Positions 6,035 through 14,273 of a stretch of DNA of 34,431 nt are shown here, in pieces; the first letter of the stretch is position 1, and each line of letters begins with the position of its first letter. The stretch spans positions 1-34,431 of the forward strand of contig JAFQPR010000016.1 in assembly GCA_017411605.1 (NCBI GenBank), in the 5' to 3' direction. Position numbers and translations under genes: made by a program. The DNA comes from Clostridia bacterium. GTDB lineage: Bacteria > Bacillota > Clostridia > Oscillospirales > CAG-272. The notes below the pieces were generated by a model. That model did no database searches. It worked only from the letters and a program-made list of their open reading frames with translations, and was not told where the DNA came from.

Positions 6035-7321
6035 ATGGAAAGAACCTACATTAAGGACATCACTCCGGGTGTCCGTAAAATCTCCGGTTTTGTTGAAAAT
6101 TTCCGCAACAAAAAGAACATGGCGTTTATCGTTGTAAAGGATATAACGGGTAAACTCCAGGTAACGGTAATTAAGGAGGAGCATCCCGAGATGATCGAGC
6201 TTCTTGATAAGCTCACCATTCACTCGGTAGTTACCTTCGAGGGTGAGGTAGTTGCAAGCGAGTACGTTAAGCTCGGCGGCAAGGAAATGTATCCCACCTC
6301 TATGAAGATCGAGTCAATCGCAGAAGCGCTTCCAATTAAGGAAGACTCCGATATCGACGTAAAGATGGATTACCGTTGGATCGACCTTCGCCGTGAAAAG
6401 AATCAGCTTATGCTCGAGGTGCAGACAACTCTTACTGCGGCTCTGCGTGAGTTCCTTCTCTCGAAGAATTTCGTTGAGATACATACTCCTAAGCTCATCG
6501 CGGCAGCAAGTGAGTCGGGCTCCGACGTTTTCGAGGTTAAATATTTTGATACAAAAGCATACCTCGCTCAGTCACCTCAGTTCTACAAGCAGATGGCAAT
6601 GGCATCAGGTCTTGAGAGAATCTTTGAAACGGGTCCAGTATTCAGAGCAGAGAAGTCTTATACCAATAAGCACGCAACCGAGTTCACGGGATTTGACCTT
6701 GAGTTCTCCTATATTGATAGCTTTGAGGACGTAATGAAGATGGAGGAGGAGCTTCTCGCCTTCGCATTCGCAAAGGTTGCAGAGAAGCACGGCGAGCGCG
6801 TTAAAGAGCTCTTCGGTCTTGACGTTATCGTTCCCACGCTTCCTTTCCCGAGAATGAAGCTTGCTGACGTATATGCCGAGCTTGAGGAAAGATACGGATA
6901 CAAAGTGCCCGACGAGCTTAAGGGCGACCTTACAACCGAGGCAGAGAGAATGACGAAGCAGCTCTGCGCCGATAAATTCGGTCACGAATTCCTCTTCATC
7001 ACCGACTATGATGCTAAGGAAAGAGCATTCTACCATATGAGAGATGAAAATGGCGTTCCTCAGGGCTACGACCTTATCTGGCGCGGTGTTGAGATCACCA
7101 CGGGCGCTCAGCGTGAGCATAGATATGACGTACTCAGCGCTCAGGCAGCAGAAAAGGGACTTGCAGAGGACGTTAAGTTCTATCTCGAGTTCTTCAAGTA
7201 CGGATGCCCCCCTCACGGCGGCTTCGGTCTTGGTATAGACAGACTTACGATGCTCTTCTGTGATATGTCCATTAAGGAAGTGGAGTTCCTCTTTAGAGGG
7301 CCTAACCGTCTTACTCCATAA
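6035..7321 (+). CDS. aspS: Aspartyl-tRNA synthetase, archaeal type (AspS2)
   Basis: A 428-residue class II synthetase. It has an N-terminal OB-fold anticodon domain (about 10-100) and a catalytic core with motif 1 EIHTPKL (148-154), motif 2 around FRAEKSY (203-209) and motif 3 GFGLGIDR (396-403), ending FRGPNRLTP. It lacks the large insertion of the usual bacterial AspRS (near 590 residues), so it is the short archaeal/eukaryotic genre. Bacterial members often charge both tRNA-Asp and tRNA-Asn, the latter repaired by GatCAB. The anticodon-domain Trp that marks discriminating archaeal enzymes seems replaced (GFVENF at 18-23), which favours a non-discriminating enzyme, but this rests on alignment by eye. 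AAAGGA precedes the start. It follows the esterase gene, and two hairpin repeats follow its stop codon. Confidence 0.9.
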   Translation: MERTYIKDITPGVRKISGFVENFRNKKNMAFIVVKDITGKLQVTVIKEEHPEMIELLDKLTIHSVVTFEGEVVASEYVKLGGKEMYPTSMKIESIAEALPIKEDSDIDVKMDYRWIDLRREKNQLMLEVQTTLTAALREFLLSKNFVEIHTPKLIAAASESGSDVFEVKYFDTKAYLAQSPQFYKQMAMASGLERIFETGPVFRAEKSYTNKHATEFTGFDLEFSYIDSFEDVMKMEEELLAFAFAKVAEKHGERVKELFGLDVIVPTLPFPRMKLADVYAELEERYGYKVPDELKGDLTTEAERMTKQLCADKFGHEFLFITDYDAKERAFYHMRDENGVPQGYDLIWRGVEITTGAQREHRYDVLSAQAAEKGLAEDVKFYLEFFKYGCPPHGGFGLGIDRLTMLFCDMSIKEVEFLFRGPNRLTP

Positions 7322-7322
7322 T

Positions 7323-7544
7323 TTTTGTGTAAATTGCCGTTTTCTCACACTCGACGTAGGTAACTACGCCTTCGGTGAGAAGAACGACAATTTCCCCTAA
7401 AAATTCTCTCGCTCAAAATACAGCGCGAAGAGAGAATGAGATCAAATGTTTTGTGTAAATTGCCGTTTTCTCACACTCGACGCAGGTAACTTATGCCTTC
7501 GGTGAGAAGAACGACAATTTCCCCTAAAAATTCTCTCGCTCAAA
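7323..7544 (+). repeat. Two direct copies of a conserved-loop hairpin repeat
   Basis: This stretch between aspS and the isomerase gene holds no other feature. Copies lie at 7323-7417 and 7449-7544, nearly identical, with one extra base in the second. Each folds as a long stem (ATTGCCGTTTTCTCAC against GTGAGAAGAACGACAAT) around a loop at 7349-7374 and 7475-7501. The loop has ACTCGACGTAGGTAACT (one change in copy 2), two or three variable bases, then GCCTTCG. In copy 1 the loop also holds a small CGTAG/CTACG hairpin. The same loop recurs five times at 23591-24157 on different stems. No T-run follows, so these are not ordinary terminators. Confidence 0.85.
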
Positions 7545-7621
7545 TACCACGCAAACAAAACGAGAACGGTTATTTTGTTTTAAAGCCGTATCAAAATAAA
7601 ACAATAAAAAGGAAAAGACCA

Positions 7622-8260
7622 ATGAAAATTGCACTTATAAACGAAAACAGCCAGGCAGCTAAAAATGCCCTTATTTGCGACACTCTGAAAAAGGTAGTTG
7701 AGCCTCTTGGTCACGAGGTGCATAACTACGGTATGTATTCCGCGGATGACGCTGAGCAGCTCACCTACGTTCAGATCGGTATTCTCGCGGCAACTCTTCT
7801 CAACTCGGGCGCTTGCGATCTCGTTATTACGGGATGCGGCACAGGTGAGGGCGCAATGCTCGCGTGCAACTCCTTCCCCGGAGTTCTTTGCGGTCACGTA
7901 GTTGACCCTACCGATGCCTATCAGTTTACTCAGGTTAATAACGGTAACGCAATAGCAATGCCTTTCGCAAAAGGCTGGGGCTGGGGCTGCGAGCTCAACC
8001 TTCAGTACGTATTCGAGAAGCTCTTCGTATCCGAGTGGGGACTCGGTTACCCGAGAGAAAGAGCAGTTCCTGAGCAGAGAAACAAAAGAATACTTGACGA
8101 GGTCAAGAAGGTAACTCATACCGATATTTGCTACATTCTTGAAAATCTTGACAGAGAGCTTGTTCTCGGCGCGCTCGGAACAAAGAATTTCAAGGACCTC
8201 TTCTTCGCTAACTGCAAAGACGAAAGAATTGCAGAGTGTGTAAAGAAAATACTTGCATAA
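7622..8260 (+). CDS. RpiB/LacA/LacB-family sugar-phosphate isomerase
   Basis: A 212-residue cytoplasmic protein of the ribose-5-phosphate isomerase B / galactose-6-phosphate isomerase family. The N-terminus MKIALINENSQAAKN and the loop VITGCGTGEGAMLACN (about 69-84) match the family's active-site Cys-Gly-Thr-Gly region; the usual GTGIG is GTGEG here. It is longer than classic RpiB (about 150 residues), with an extra C-terminal segment of about 60 residues (from ERAVPEQRNK). The exact aldose/ketose phosphate is therefore uncertain. The start at 7622 has AAGGA at the right spacing. The frame stays open further upstream, but only into the hairpin repeat, so the earlier start is rejected. No sugar transporter or kinase is adjacent. 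Confidence 0.8.
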   Translation: MKIALINENSQAAKNALICDTLKKVVEPLGHEVHNYGMYSADDAEQLTYVQIGILAATLLNSGACDLVITGCGTGEGAMLACNSFPGVLCGHVVDPTDAYQFTQVNNGNAIAMPFAKGWGWGCELNLQYVFEKLFVSEWGLGYPRERAVPEQRNKRILDEVKKVTHTDICYILENLDRELVLGALGTKNFKDLFFANCKDERIAECVKKILA

Positions 8261-8271
8261 GTAAATAATAG

Positions 8272-8301
8272 TTGACAATATTGACGTTTTTTAACTTTAA
8301 T
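8272..8301 (+). promoter_or_regulatory. Possible promoter of the PAP2 gene
   Basis: TTGACA (8272-8277) and TTTAAT (8296-8301) are 18 bp apart. A TCGTAC/GTACGA inverted repeat at 8336-8355 lies between this promoter and the ribosome site and could be a leader hairpin or operator. Confidence 0.45.
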
Positions 8302-8379
8302 CACTCAAAAATTCCGTACTGTCATACAAAATTATTCGTACTGAATTCTGTACGAGCATAAAACCGAAAGGAATATTTT

Positions 8380-9354
8380 ATGCAGATACTCTACTTTTTT
8401 GAAAAGATCAGAAATCCGATCTTTGACTTTTTCTTCTCAACTATAACGTATCTCGGCGATGAGCTTGCCTTAATGCTTATAGCAATAATCCTTTTCTGGT
8501 GTGTAAATAAGCGTTCGGGATATTATATGCTCGTTTCGGGCTTCTTCGGCATCATAGTCAATCAGGTAATGAAGCTTGCTTGCAAGGTTCCGCGCCCTTG
8601 GGTAAAGGACCCGAGCTTCACGATAGTTGAATCGGCAAGGGAAGCGGCAACGGGATATTCTTTCCCGTCGGGACACACTCAGAATGCCGTTACAGTGTTT
8701 GGCTCGCTCTTACTTATAGGTAAGAAAAGATGGTTCAAAATAACCTGCGCTGTTATCGCTACCCTAGTGGGCGTGTCAAGAATGTACCTCGGCGTGCATA
8801 CGTTTTGGGACGTTATCGCGGCGGCAGGCTGCGCTGTCGTTATTCTTCTTTTGCTTGAGGACCTTTTCAAGACGGAAGAAGCGTTCCATAAGTGGATGCC
8901 TTACCTCTCCGTAGCTCTGACGCTTGGAAGTATAGGATTCTTCCTTTATGCCTGCGTGTTTACTCCCGACAGCGTAGATGCGAACGTAATTTCGGCAAGG
9001 AAGAACTCGATGACTCTTCTCGGCTGCTCTGCGGGACTTCTTCTCGTCTATCCGCTTGACAGATTTGTTATCAAGTTTGAAAACAAGTCCTCGTGGTACT
9101 GCCATGTGATAAAGGTAGTTCTCGGCTTTGTTATCGTTCTTCTCATTAAGGAGCTTGTAAAGATTCCTCTTACCGCGCTTCTCGGTCAGTACGAGCGTCC
9201 CGTTCGTTACTTCCTTATCATCGCCTTTGGCGGCGCGCTCTGGCCTTATATGTTCAGATTCATCAATAAGATTAAAATTCCCGCGCTTGACAGATTCGGC
9301 GAAAAGGTAAAAGGTTTCTTCACAAAGAAAGAGAAAAAGAGTAAAAAAGCGTAA
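8380..9354 (+). CDS. PAP2-family membrane phosphatase
   Basis: A 324-residue integral membrane protein with the three phosphatase motifs of the type 2 phosphatidic acid phosphatase family. These are Lys65-x6-Arg72-Pro73 (KLACKVPRP), PSGH (96-99) and SRxYLGVHxxxD (133-144, with His140 and Asp144 completing the site). Hydrophobic segments lie at about 27-42, 51-66, 105-115, 121-135, 143-158, 172-192 and further on; the region after 160 is an added membrane half seen in the longer members of the family. The tail is lysine-rich (KKEKKSKKA). Relatives dephosphorylate undecaprenyl pyrophosphate or lipid phosphates on the outer face; which lipid is used here is unknown. AAAGGA precedes the start, and a terminator at 9389-9431 follows. 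Confidence 0.9.
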   Translation: MQILYFFEKIRNPIFDFFFSTITYLGDELALMLIAIILFWCVNKRSGYYMLVSGFFGIIVNQVMKLACKVPRPWVKDPSFTIVESAREAATGYSFPSGHTQNAVTVFGSLLLIGKKRWFKITCAVIATLVGVSRMYLGVHTFWDVIAAAGCAVVILLLLEDLFKTEEAFHKWMPYLSVALTLGSIGFFLYACVFTPDSVDANVISARKNSMTLLGCSAGLLLVYPLDRFVIKFENKSSWYCHVIKVVLGFVIVLLIKELVKIPLTALLGQYERPVRYFLIIAFGGALWPYMFRFINKIKIPALDRFGEKVKGFFTKKEKKSKKA

Positions 9355-9388
9355 TTTCCCGTTTTTTTCAAAAACAAATCGCAATAAT

Positions 9389-9431
9389 ACAGGTAAAGAT
9401 ACCGATTTTGTGTGTCTTTGCCTGTTTTTTT
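9389..9431 (+). terminator. Terminator after the PAP2 gene
   Basis: ACAGGTAAAGA pairs with TCTTTGCCTGT (one G-U) and is followed by seven T. It separates the PAP2 gene from the housekeeping cluster. Confidence 0.85.
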
Positions 9432-9449
9432 AAAATTTTTTTAAAAGTA

Positions 9450-9478
9450 TTTACTTTTTTAAATATTTGTGGTATACT
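9450..9478 (+). promoter_or_regulatory. Promoter of the nrdR-rsgA cluster
   Basis: TTTACT (9450-9455), a 17-bp spacer and TATACT (9473-9478) lie in a very AT-rich stretch 40 bp before nrdR. No comparably strong promoter was noticed between here and 19257, so it may drive the whole cluster. Confidence 0.7.
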
Positions 9479-9518
9479 TTTATAAGTATTTAAATAAGAA
9501 AGGCAAATTTGCACAGAA

Positions 9519-10007
9519 ATGAAATGTCCCGTATGTAATTTTTCGGATTCAAGAGTTCTTGATTCGCGTCCTATAGATGACGGCACCAGTATAAAACGCC
9601 GCCGCGAGTGTCCCGGATGCGGTAAACGCTTCACAACCTATGAGGTAGTTGATACCGTTCCGATCACCGTAATTAAAAGAAGCGGCAAAAACGAGTTTTT
9701 TGATAAGCATAAGCTTATGCTCGGAATAGAGCGCGCCTGCCAAAAGCGCCCCGTTAACGCGGAGGAGATCGCGACCTCGGTCGAGCAGGATCTTCAGAAC
9801 TCGATAATCACCGAGATATCAAGTAAGGATATCGGAGAGATGGTGCTTGCCCGCTTGCGCGACGTGGACATCGTTTCGTACATAAGATTTGCCAGTGTAT
9901 ACCGCGAATTCGTTGATATAGATTCGTTTATGGCGGAGATAAAGAGCCTAAGCAAATCCAAGAAAAAGGCTCCGAAAAACAGTTCCGACGGAGGTAAAAA
10001 TGATTAA
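9519..10007 (+). CDS. nrdR: Transcriptional repressor NrdR
   Basis: A 162-residue repressor of ribonucleotide reductase genes. It senses ATP/dATP through an ATP-cone (about 49-139, starting PITVIKRSGKNEFFD) and binds DNA with an N-terminal zinc ribbon formed by Cys3, Cys6, Cys31 and Cys34. Length and domain order match the family, plus a basic tail (SKSKKKAPKNSS). The start is fixed because the zinc ribbon begins at residue 3. The ribosome site is odd: the nearest AGG is about 15 bases upstream, so initiation may be weak or use an A-rich leader. No NrdR box is visible at its own promoter, so control of this cluster by NrdR is not indicated. It overlaps yicC by 8 bp. Confidence 0.95.
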   Translation: MKCPVCNFSDSRVLDSRPIDDGTSIKRRRECPGCGKRFTTYEVVDTVPITVIKRSGKNEFFDKHKLMLGIERACQKRPVNAEEIATSVEQDLQNSIITEISSKDIGEMVLARLRDVDIVSYIRFASVYREFVDIDSFMAEIKSLSKSKKKAPKNSSDGGKND

Positions 10008-10887
10008 AAGCATGACTGCCTTTGGCAGAGCAAAGCTCGAGGGCGAGTTGCGTGATATAACAGTTGAGATGAAGAGTGTCAACTCAAGGTTTTTTGATTG
10101 CACTGTAAAGCTCCCGAGAAGCTTGTCATACCTTGAAGAGCGGGTGAAGACGCACGTTCAGAAGAACGGAATATCGAGAGGTAAGGTTGACGTCTATATA
10201 ACCGTTGATAATCACGGCTCCGACGTTGGAAGCATAACTGTGGATTTTGCCTTTGCCGAGAAGTATATAGAGGCGCTTTACGCACTTCGCGATAAATTTG
10301 CTCTCACCGACGATATCAGCGTTATGACGGTTGCGAGGAATCCCGAGGTCTTCACCTATGAGAAGCCCGAGGAGGATGCCGAGCGCGAGTGGGAGATACT
10401 CAGCTCAGTTCTCGACGAAGCGATCGCGAGCCACGCATCTATGCGAGAGGCTGAGGGAAAGAAGGCGGAGCTTGATATCACGGCGAAGGTAGAGCATATA
10501 AGAGAGCTCGCCGAAAAGGTCGAGAGGATATCCGCTGAGGATACCGTCGGCTACCGTGATAAGCTTGAGGAAAGACTTCGCAAGATCCTCGCGGATAACA
10601 GTATTGCTATTGATGAGAATAGGCTGCTTACCGAGTGCGCTCTATGGGCAGATAAGATCGCTATTGACGAGGAGCTTGTCCGTTTGAGATCTCACTTCGG
10701 CGCGTTTTATGATATACTTTCTCTCCCCGAGCCGTCGGGAAGAAAGCTCGATTTCCTTATCCAGGAGCTCAACCGTGAAACGAACACGATAGGCTCGAAG
10801 GCGAATAACGCAAGAATTGCGAGAATAGTAGTTGATATGAAGGGCGAGATTGAGAAGATACGAGAGCAAGTCCAGAATATAGAATAA
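10000..10887 (+). CDS. yicC: YicC/YloC-family endoribonuclease
   Basis: A 295-residue protein of the YicC family. The signature start [12 protein letters not shown] and [16 protein letters not shown] (about 27-42) are present, as is the C-terminal domain ending in [17 protein letters not shown] (250-266). Family members cleave RNA and take part in RNA turnover; they are usually about 290 residues, so this copy is complete. GGAGG lies inside the end of nrdR and the genes overlap by 8 bp, giving translational coupling. In Bacillus-type clusters the homologue (yloC) also heads the remA-gmk-rpoZ group, as here apart from gmk. Confidence 0.92.
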   Translation: MIKSMTAFGRAKLEGELRDITVEMKSVNSRFFDCTVKLPRSLSYLEERVKTHVQKNGISRGKVDVYITVDNHGSDVGSITVDFAFAEKYIEALYALRDKFALTDDISVMTVARNPEVFTYEKPEEDAEREWEILSSVLDEAIASHASMREAEGKKAELDITAKVEHIRELAEKVERISAEDTVGYRDKLEERLRKILADNSIAIDENRLLTECALWADKIAIDEELVRLRSHFGAFYDILSLPEPSGRKLDFLIQELNRETNTIGSKANNARIARIVVDMKGEIEKIREQVQNIE

Positions 10888-10901
10888 CGGAGGCAGATAT
10901 T

Positions 10902-11189
10902 ATGAAATTCATCAACATTGGCTTTGGAAATATGGTTTCTGCGGGACGTATAGTTGCAATAGCGAGCCCCGATTCCGCCCCTATCAAGCGTCTTGTTCAG
11001 GATGCAAAGGAAGAGAACAGGGTTATCGACGTATCCTGCGGAAGAAGAACCCGTTCCGTTATAATAACCGACTCCGAGCACGTTATTCTTTCTGCCATCC
11101 AGGCGGAAACTATAACGAACCGTCTTGCAAATGATCTTGCGAACGATCTTGCGGATGATACCGCGGATGAGGACGAGGAAGAGGAATAA
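10902..11189 (+). CDS. remA: Extracellular matrix regulator RemA (DUF370)
   Basis: A 95-residue DNA-binding protein. The core [30 protein letters not shown] and [17 protein letters not shown] covers residues 1-68 and matches RemA. RemA activates biofilm-matrix and osmoprotection genes in Bacillus by forming ring-like DNA-wrapping oligomers. This copy ends in an unusual acidic tail (about 76-95: [20 protein letters not shown]) written by short imperfect DNA repeats. GGAGG precedes the start. It lies 14 bp after yicC. Normally gmk would follow; here rpoZ follows directly. Confidence 0.93.
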   Translation: MKFINIGFGNMVSAGRIVAIASPDSAPIKRLVQDAKEENRVIDVSCGRRTRSVIITDSEHVILSAIQAETITNRLANDLANDLADDTADEDEEEE

Positions 11190-11234
11190 CTCCTCGCTTT
11201 GATTTTGATTAATTATTGAAATGGAGATATAAAA

Positions 11235-11498
11235 ATGATTTATCCTACAATTGATGAACTTACACACGGCGATTTCAACCGTTACGAGCTCGTAATAGGC
11301 GTTGCAAAGTGCGCCCGCATCGTAACCGATGAGTACGTTGCAATGAGAGCTAAGGCTCAGAAGATGATCGATAACAGAGAAACGGAGAAGCCGCTTTCGG
11401 CTCTTATCGATTCCGAGTATAAGGATCAGAAGGCTGTTAAGATTGCGATAGCAAAGCTCAGCAGCGGAAGATTCAAGATGGTTCACCCCGAAGAATAA
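11235..11498 (+). CDS. rpoZ: RNA polymerase omega subunit
   Basis: An 87-residue omega subunit with the family start MIYPTIDELTHGDFNRYELV and the conserved VAKCARIVTDEY helix, where most members have AAKRARQ. The middle and C-terminus (EYKDQKAVKIAIAKLSSGRF) are helical, as expected. It helps assemble beta-prime into RNA polymerase. GGAG lies nine bases before the ATG. The gap after remA is 45 bp and holds only a weak GAGGA/TCCTC hairpin over the remA stop codon. priA follows 23 bp later. Confidence 0.88.
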   Translation: MIYPTIDELTHGDFNRYELVIGVAKCARIVTDEYVAMRAKAQKMIDNRETEKPLSALIDSEYKDQKAVKIAIAKLSSGRFKMVHPEE

Positions 11499-11521
11499 TT
11501 CACCGTATGAGGTGATACGGA

Positions 11522-13765
11522 ATGTTTTGTGAAGTATATTTATTGGATGTACCGTATCATTTGGACCGCCCGTTCGACTATGAGTGCCGAGACGGGGCGG
11601 TAACCGGAGCCTTGGTAAAGGTTCCCTTCGGAAAGGCAGATAAGCTGCGCATAGGTATCGTTACAAAAGTCAAGGATTCCTCTGACAGCGAAAAAATCAA
11701 GCCCGTGCATTCGTCACTGGATGGGCGTCTACGCCTGACCGAGGAAATGTGCGGGTTATGCTTATTTTTAAAGGAGCATACTCTCTGTACCTTTGGAGAA
11801 GCCGTAAAAAGCATACTTCCGCCGGGCGCGCTTTCCGATAAGCTTAACGAGAGCTTCAGGAAAACCGTGTCATTAGCCAAGCCGAGAGAGGAGATAGCGA
11901 CTGTTTTGACTCTCACGGGACGCGCGGGAGTGAAAAGCGAAGGTCAGAGAAGCATTCTTCGTTATCTTTTGGATATCGGGAGCGCAGATGCGGAGCTGGT
12001 GCGCGCTCTTCCGGGGGTTACGTCGGCAAATATATCCGCGCTTCGTGAGAAGGGATTGATATCCGTCACGGAGAGTGAAAATATAAGAAATCCTTACGCT
12101 GCTTATGCTAAAGAAAGGGATACTGCCGAAATCGTGCTCAGCAGAGCGCAGACCGAAGCTTATCACACTATTGAAGGACTCTATCTTGAGGATAAGGCGA
12201 GGTGCGCGCTCCTTCACGGAGTAACGGGCAGCGGAAAGACCAAAATAATATTAAAGGCGATAGACAGGTGCATTGCCGACGGAAAAAACGTCATTATGAT
12301 GGTTCCCGAGATATCGCTGACACCGCAAACCGTAAGCATATTCTGCAAGCGCTACGGCGAGCGTGTTGCCGTAATTCATTCCTCGCTCTCCGCGGGTGAG
12401 AGAATGGATGCGTGGAAAAGAATAAAAAGAGGGGACGTTGACCTGGTTATAGGTACGCGCTCGGCTGTTTTTGCGCCTCTTTCCGATATCGGTATGATAG
12501 TTATCGACGAGGAGCATGAGCATACCTATAAATCCGAGAGCGATCCGAAGTATCACGCGCGCGACGTCGCGTCGTATATATGCGGTAAAAATAATGCGCT
12601 CCTTCTGCTTGCGTCGGCAACTCCGTCGCTTGAGAGCTACTATAAGGCAACGCGCGGCACGTATACACTCGTACCGCTCAAGGAGAGATACGGCGGCGTA
12701 AAGCTTCCCGATGCCGTTATAGTGGATATGCGCGAGGAGCTGAGGCTCGGAAATACCTCGCCGCTCAGCGCAAGACTTGTAAAAGCCTTAGGCTCGGTAT
12801 ACGAGAACGAGGAGCAGGCTATACTGTTTCTTAACAGACGCGGATATAACAGTCAGGTAAGCTGCAAATCCTGCGGAGAGGTCGTGACCTGTCCGAGATG
12901 CTCGGTATCATTGACCTATCATTCAAACGCGGAGGGCGGAAAAATGCTCTGTCATCTCTGTGGATTTACCTCGGGCGTCGCTCGCGTGTGCGAGAGTTGC
13001 GGGGGTGACAATCTGTCATTTCTCGGTTACGGAACGCAGAAGGTGGAGGCGGAAATATCTAAATATCTTTCGGATATGAAGCTTATGCGAATGGATGCGG
13101 ACACAACGTCGGGAAAGCTCGCATACGATAGAATGCTCGAGGATTTCAGAGCCGCAAAGGCAGATATCTTACTCGGCACGCAGATGGTTGCCAAGGGACA
13201 CGATTTCCCGAAGGTTACGCTCGTCGGCGTTATACTTGCCGATACCTCGCTCTTTGTCAGCGACTTCAGAGCGAGCGAGAGAACCTTCTCTCTGCTCACT
13301 CAGGTAATCGGCAGAGCGGGAAGAAGCGCCAAGGACGGTATTGCCGTCATTCAGACGTACGCGCCGAAAAATGAAATAATAAGGCTCGCCTGCCTTCAGG
13401 ACTATGAGAAGTTCTACGAAGGTGAGATAGAGCTAAGACGTGAGCTGACGTACCCGCCCTTCTGCAATCTCGTGACCTTGACCGTTACGGGAGAGAACGA
13501 GAGGGATGTTATGACGGAGGCGAAGAGGGCATCCGATATGCTTCTTGAAAGAATAAAGGATGACGGAGGCAAGAATCCGTTTATCGTATTCGGCCCGTTT
13601 GAAGCGAGCGTATACAGAGTTAATGAAAAATTCAGAATGCGAATGGTAGTAAAATGCCGCCTTAATGCTTCAAGCAGAGCTATCCTTTCGTCTGTGCTTG
13701 CCGATTTTTCAAAAACCGCGCGTACTGTGACGCTTTCCGTAGATCTCGACCCGCTGACGGTTTGA
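11522..13765 (+). CDS. priA: Primosomal protein N' (PriA helicase)
   Basis: A 747-residue superfamily 2 helicase that recognises stalled forks and reloads the replisome. The N-terminal DNA-binding part (YLLDVPYHLDRPFDYE) precedes a Walker A GVTGSGKT (233-240) and a Walker B VIDEEHEH. Four CxxC pairs bind two zinc ions: Cys448/451, 457/460, 477/480 and 490/493. Helicase motifs V/VI follow (LLGTQMVAKGHDFPKVTLVG, LTQVIGRAGR). The length is normal. The start has AGGTGAT nine bases upstream, and 23 bp separate it from rpoZ. coaBC, often found between rpoZ and priA in Firmicutes, is absent. Confidence 0.96.
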   Translation: MFCEVYLLDVPYHLDRPFDYECRDGAVTGALVKVPFGKADKLRIGIVTKVKDSSDSEKIKPVHSSLDGRLRLTEEMCGLCLFLKEHTLCTFGEAVKSILPPGALSDKLNESFRKTVSLAKPREEIATVLTLTGRAGVKSEGQRSILRYLLDIGSADAELVRALPGVTSANISALREKGLISVTESENIRNPYAAYAKERDTAEIVLSRAQTEAYHTIEGLYLEDKARCALLHGVTGSGKTKIILKAIDRCIADGKNVIMMVPEISLTPQTVSIFCKRYGERVAVIHSSLSAGERMDAWKRIKRGDVDLVIGTRSAVFAPLSDIGMIVIDEEHEHTYKSESDPKYHARDVASYICGKNNALLLLASATPSLESYYKATRGTYTLVPLKERYGGVKLPDAVIVDMREELRLGNTSPLSARLVKALGSVYENEEQAILFLNRRGYNSQVSCKSCGEVVTCPRCSVSLTYHSNAEGGKMLCHLCGFTSGVARVCESCGGDNLSFLGYGTQKVEAEISKYLSDMKLMRMDADTTSGKLAYDRMLEDFRAAKADILLGTQMVAKGHDFPKVTLVGVILADTSLFVSDFRASERTFSLLTQVIGRAGRSAKDGIAVIQTYAPKNEIIRLACLQDYEKFYEGEIELRRELTYPPFCNLVTLTVTGENERDVMTEAKRASDMLLERIKDDGGKNPFIVFGPFEASVYRVNEKFRMRMVVKCRLNASSRAILSSVLADFSKTARTVTLSVDLDPLTV

Positions 13766-13812
13766 TCAAACGAGTAACTAATATAGATGCATAAAACATA
13801 AGAGGAATAAAA

Positions 13813-14271
13813 ATGGCAAAATTAAAAATAGTAAAATTCGGTGACGAAACCTTGAGAAAGGTATGCCGCCCGGTAGATGAAATCACTCCGAAAATAACAA
13901 GACTTCTCGACGATATGATAGAAACGATGAGAGCCGCGAACGGCTGCGGACTTGCCGCGCCCCAGGTAGGCGTTCTCAGACGTATAGCCGTCATTGAGGT
14001 TGAGGAGGGCGTTGTATACGAGCTTATCAACCCCAAGATAATCGCATATTCGGGCGAGCAGAAGGAAACCGAGGGCTGCCTTTCAAATCCCGGAAAATGG
14101 GGAATCACCAAGCGCCCCGCAGCGGTTACCGTAAGAGCGCTTAACAGATACGGTAAGGAATACGAGCTTAACGGAAAGGATCTTCTCGCGAGAGCGATAT
14201 GCCACGAGTGCGATCACCTCGACGGTAAGCTTTATACCGACGTGCAGATAAAAAGCGTTGAAGAGGATTAA
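13813..14271 (+). CDS. def: Peptide deformylase
   Basis: A 152-residue metalloenzyme that removes the formyl group from new polypeptides. All three motifs are present: GCGLAAPQVG, EGCLS with the metal-binding Cys, and HECDHLDG with two His ligands and the catalytic Glu. It forms a functional pair with fmt, which starts two bases after its stop codon: one adds the formyl group, the other removes it. GAGGA precedes the start. A 47-bp gap separates it from priA with no clear terminator. Confidence 0.96.
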   Translation: MAKLKIVKFGDETLRKVCRPVDEITPKITRLLDDMIETMRAANGCGLAAPQVGVLRRIAVIEVEEGVVYELINPKIIAYSGEQKETEGCLSNPGKWGITKRPAAVTVRALNRYGKEYELNGKDLLARAICHECDHLDGKLYTDVQIKSVEED

Positions 14272-14273
14272 GA

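Noticed and set aside
6605-7348. 247-codon minus-strand frame
   Set aside because: Antisense shadow of the AspRS gene, produced by its codon bias.
7493-7621. Earlier start for the isomerase gene
   Set aside because: The extra 43 codons run through the second hairpin repeat and lack family similarity; AAGGA supports 7622.
9432-9518. NrdR box at the nrdR promoter
   Set aside because: No pair of ACACwATATATAGTGT-like boxes could be found in this stretch.
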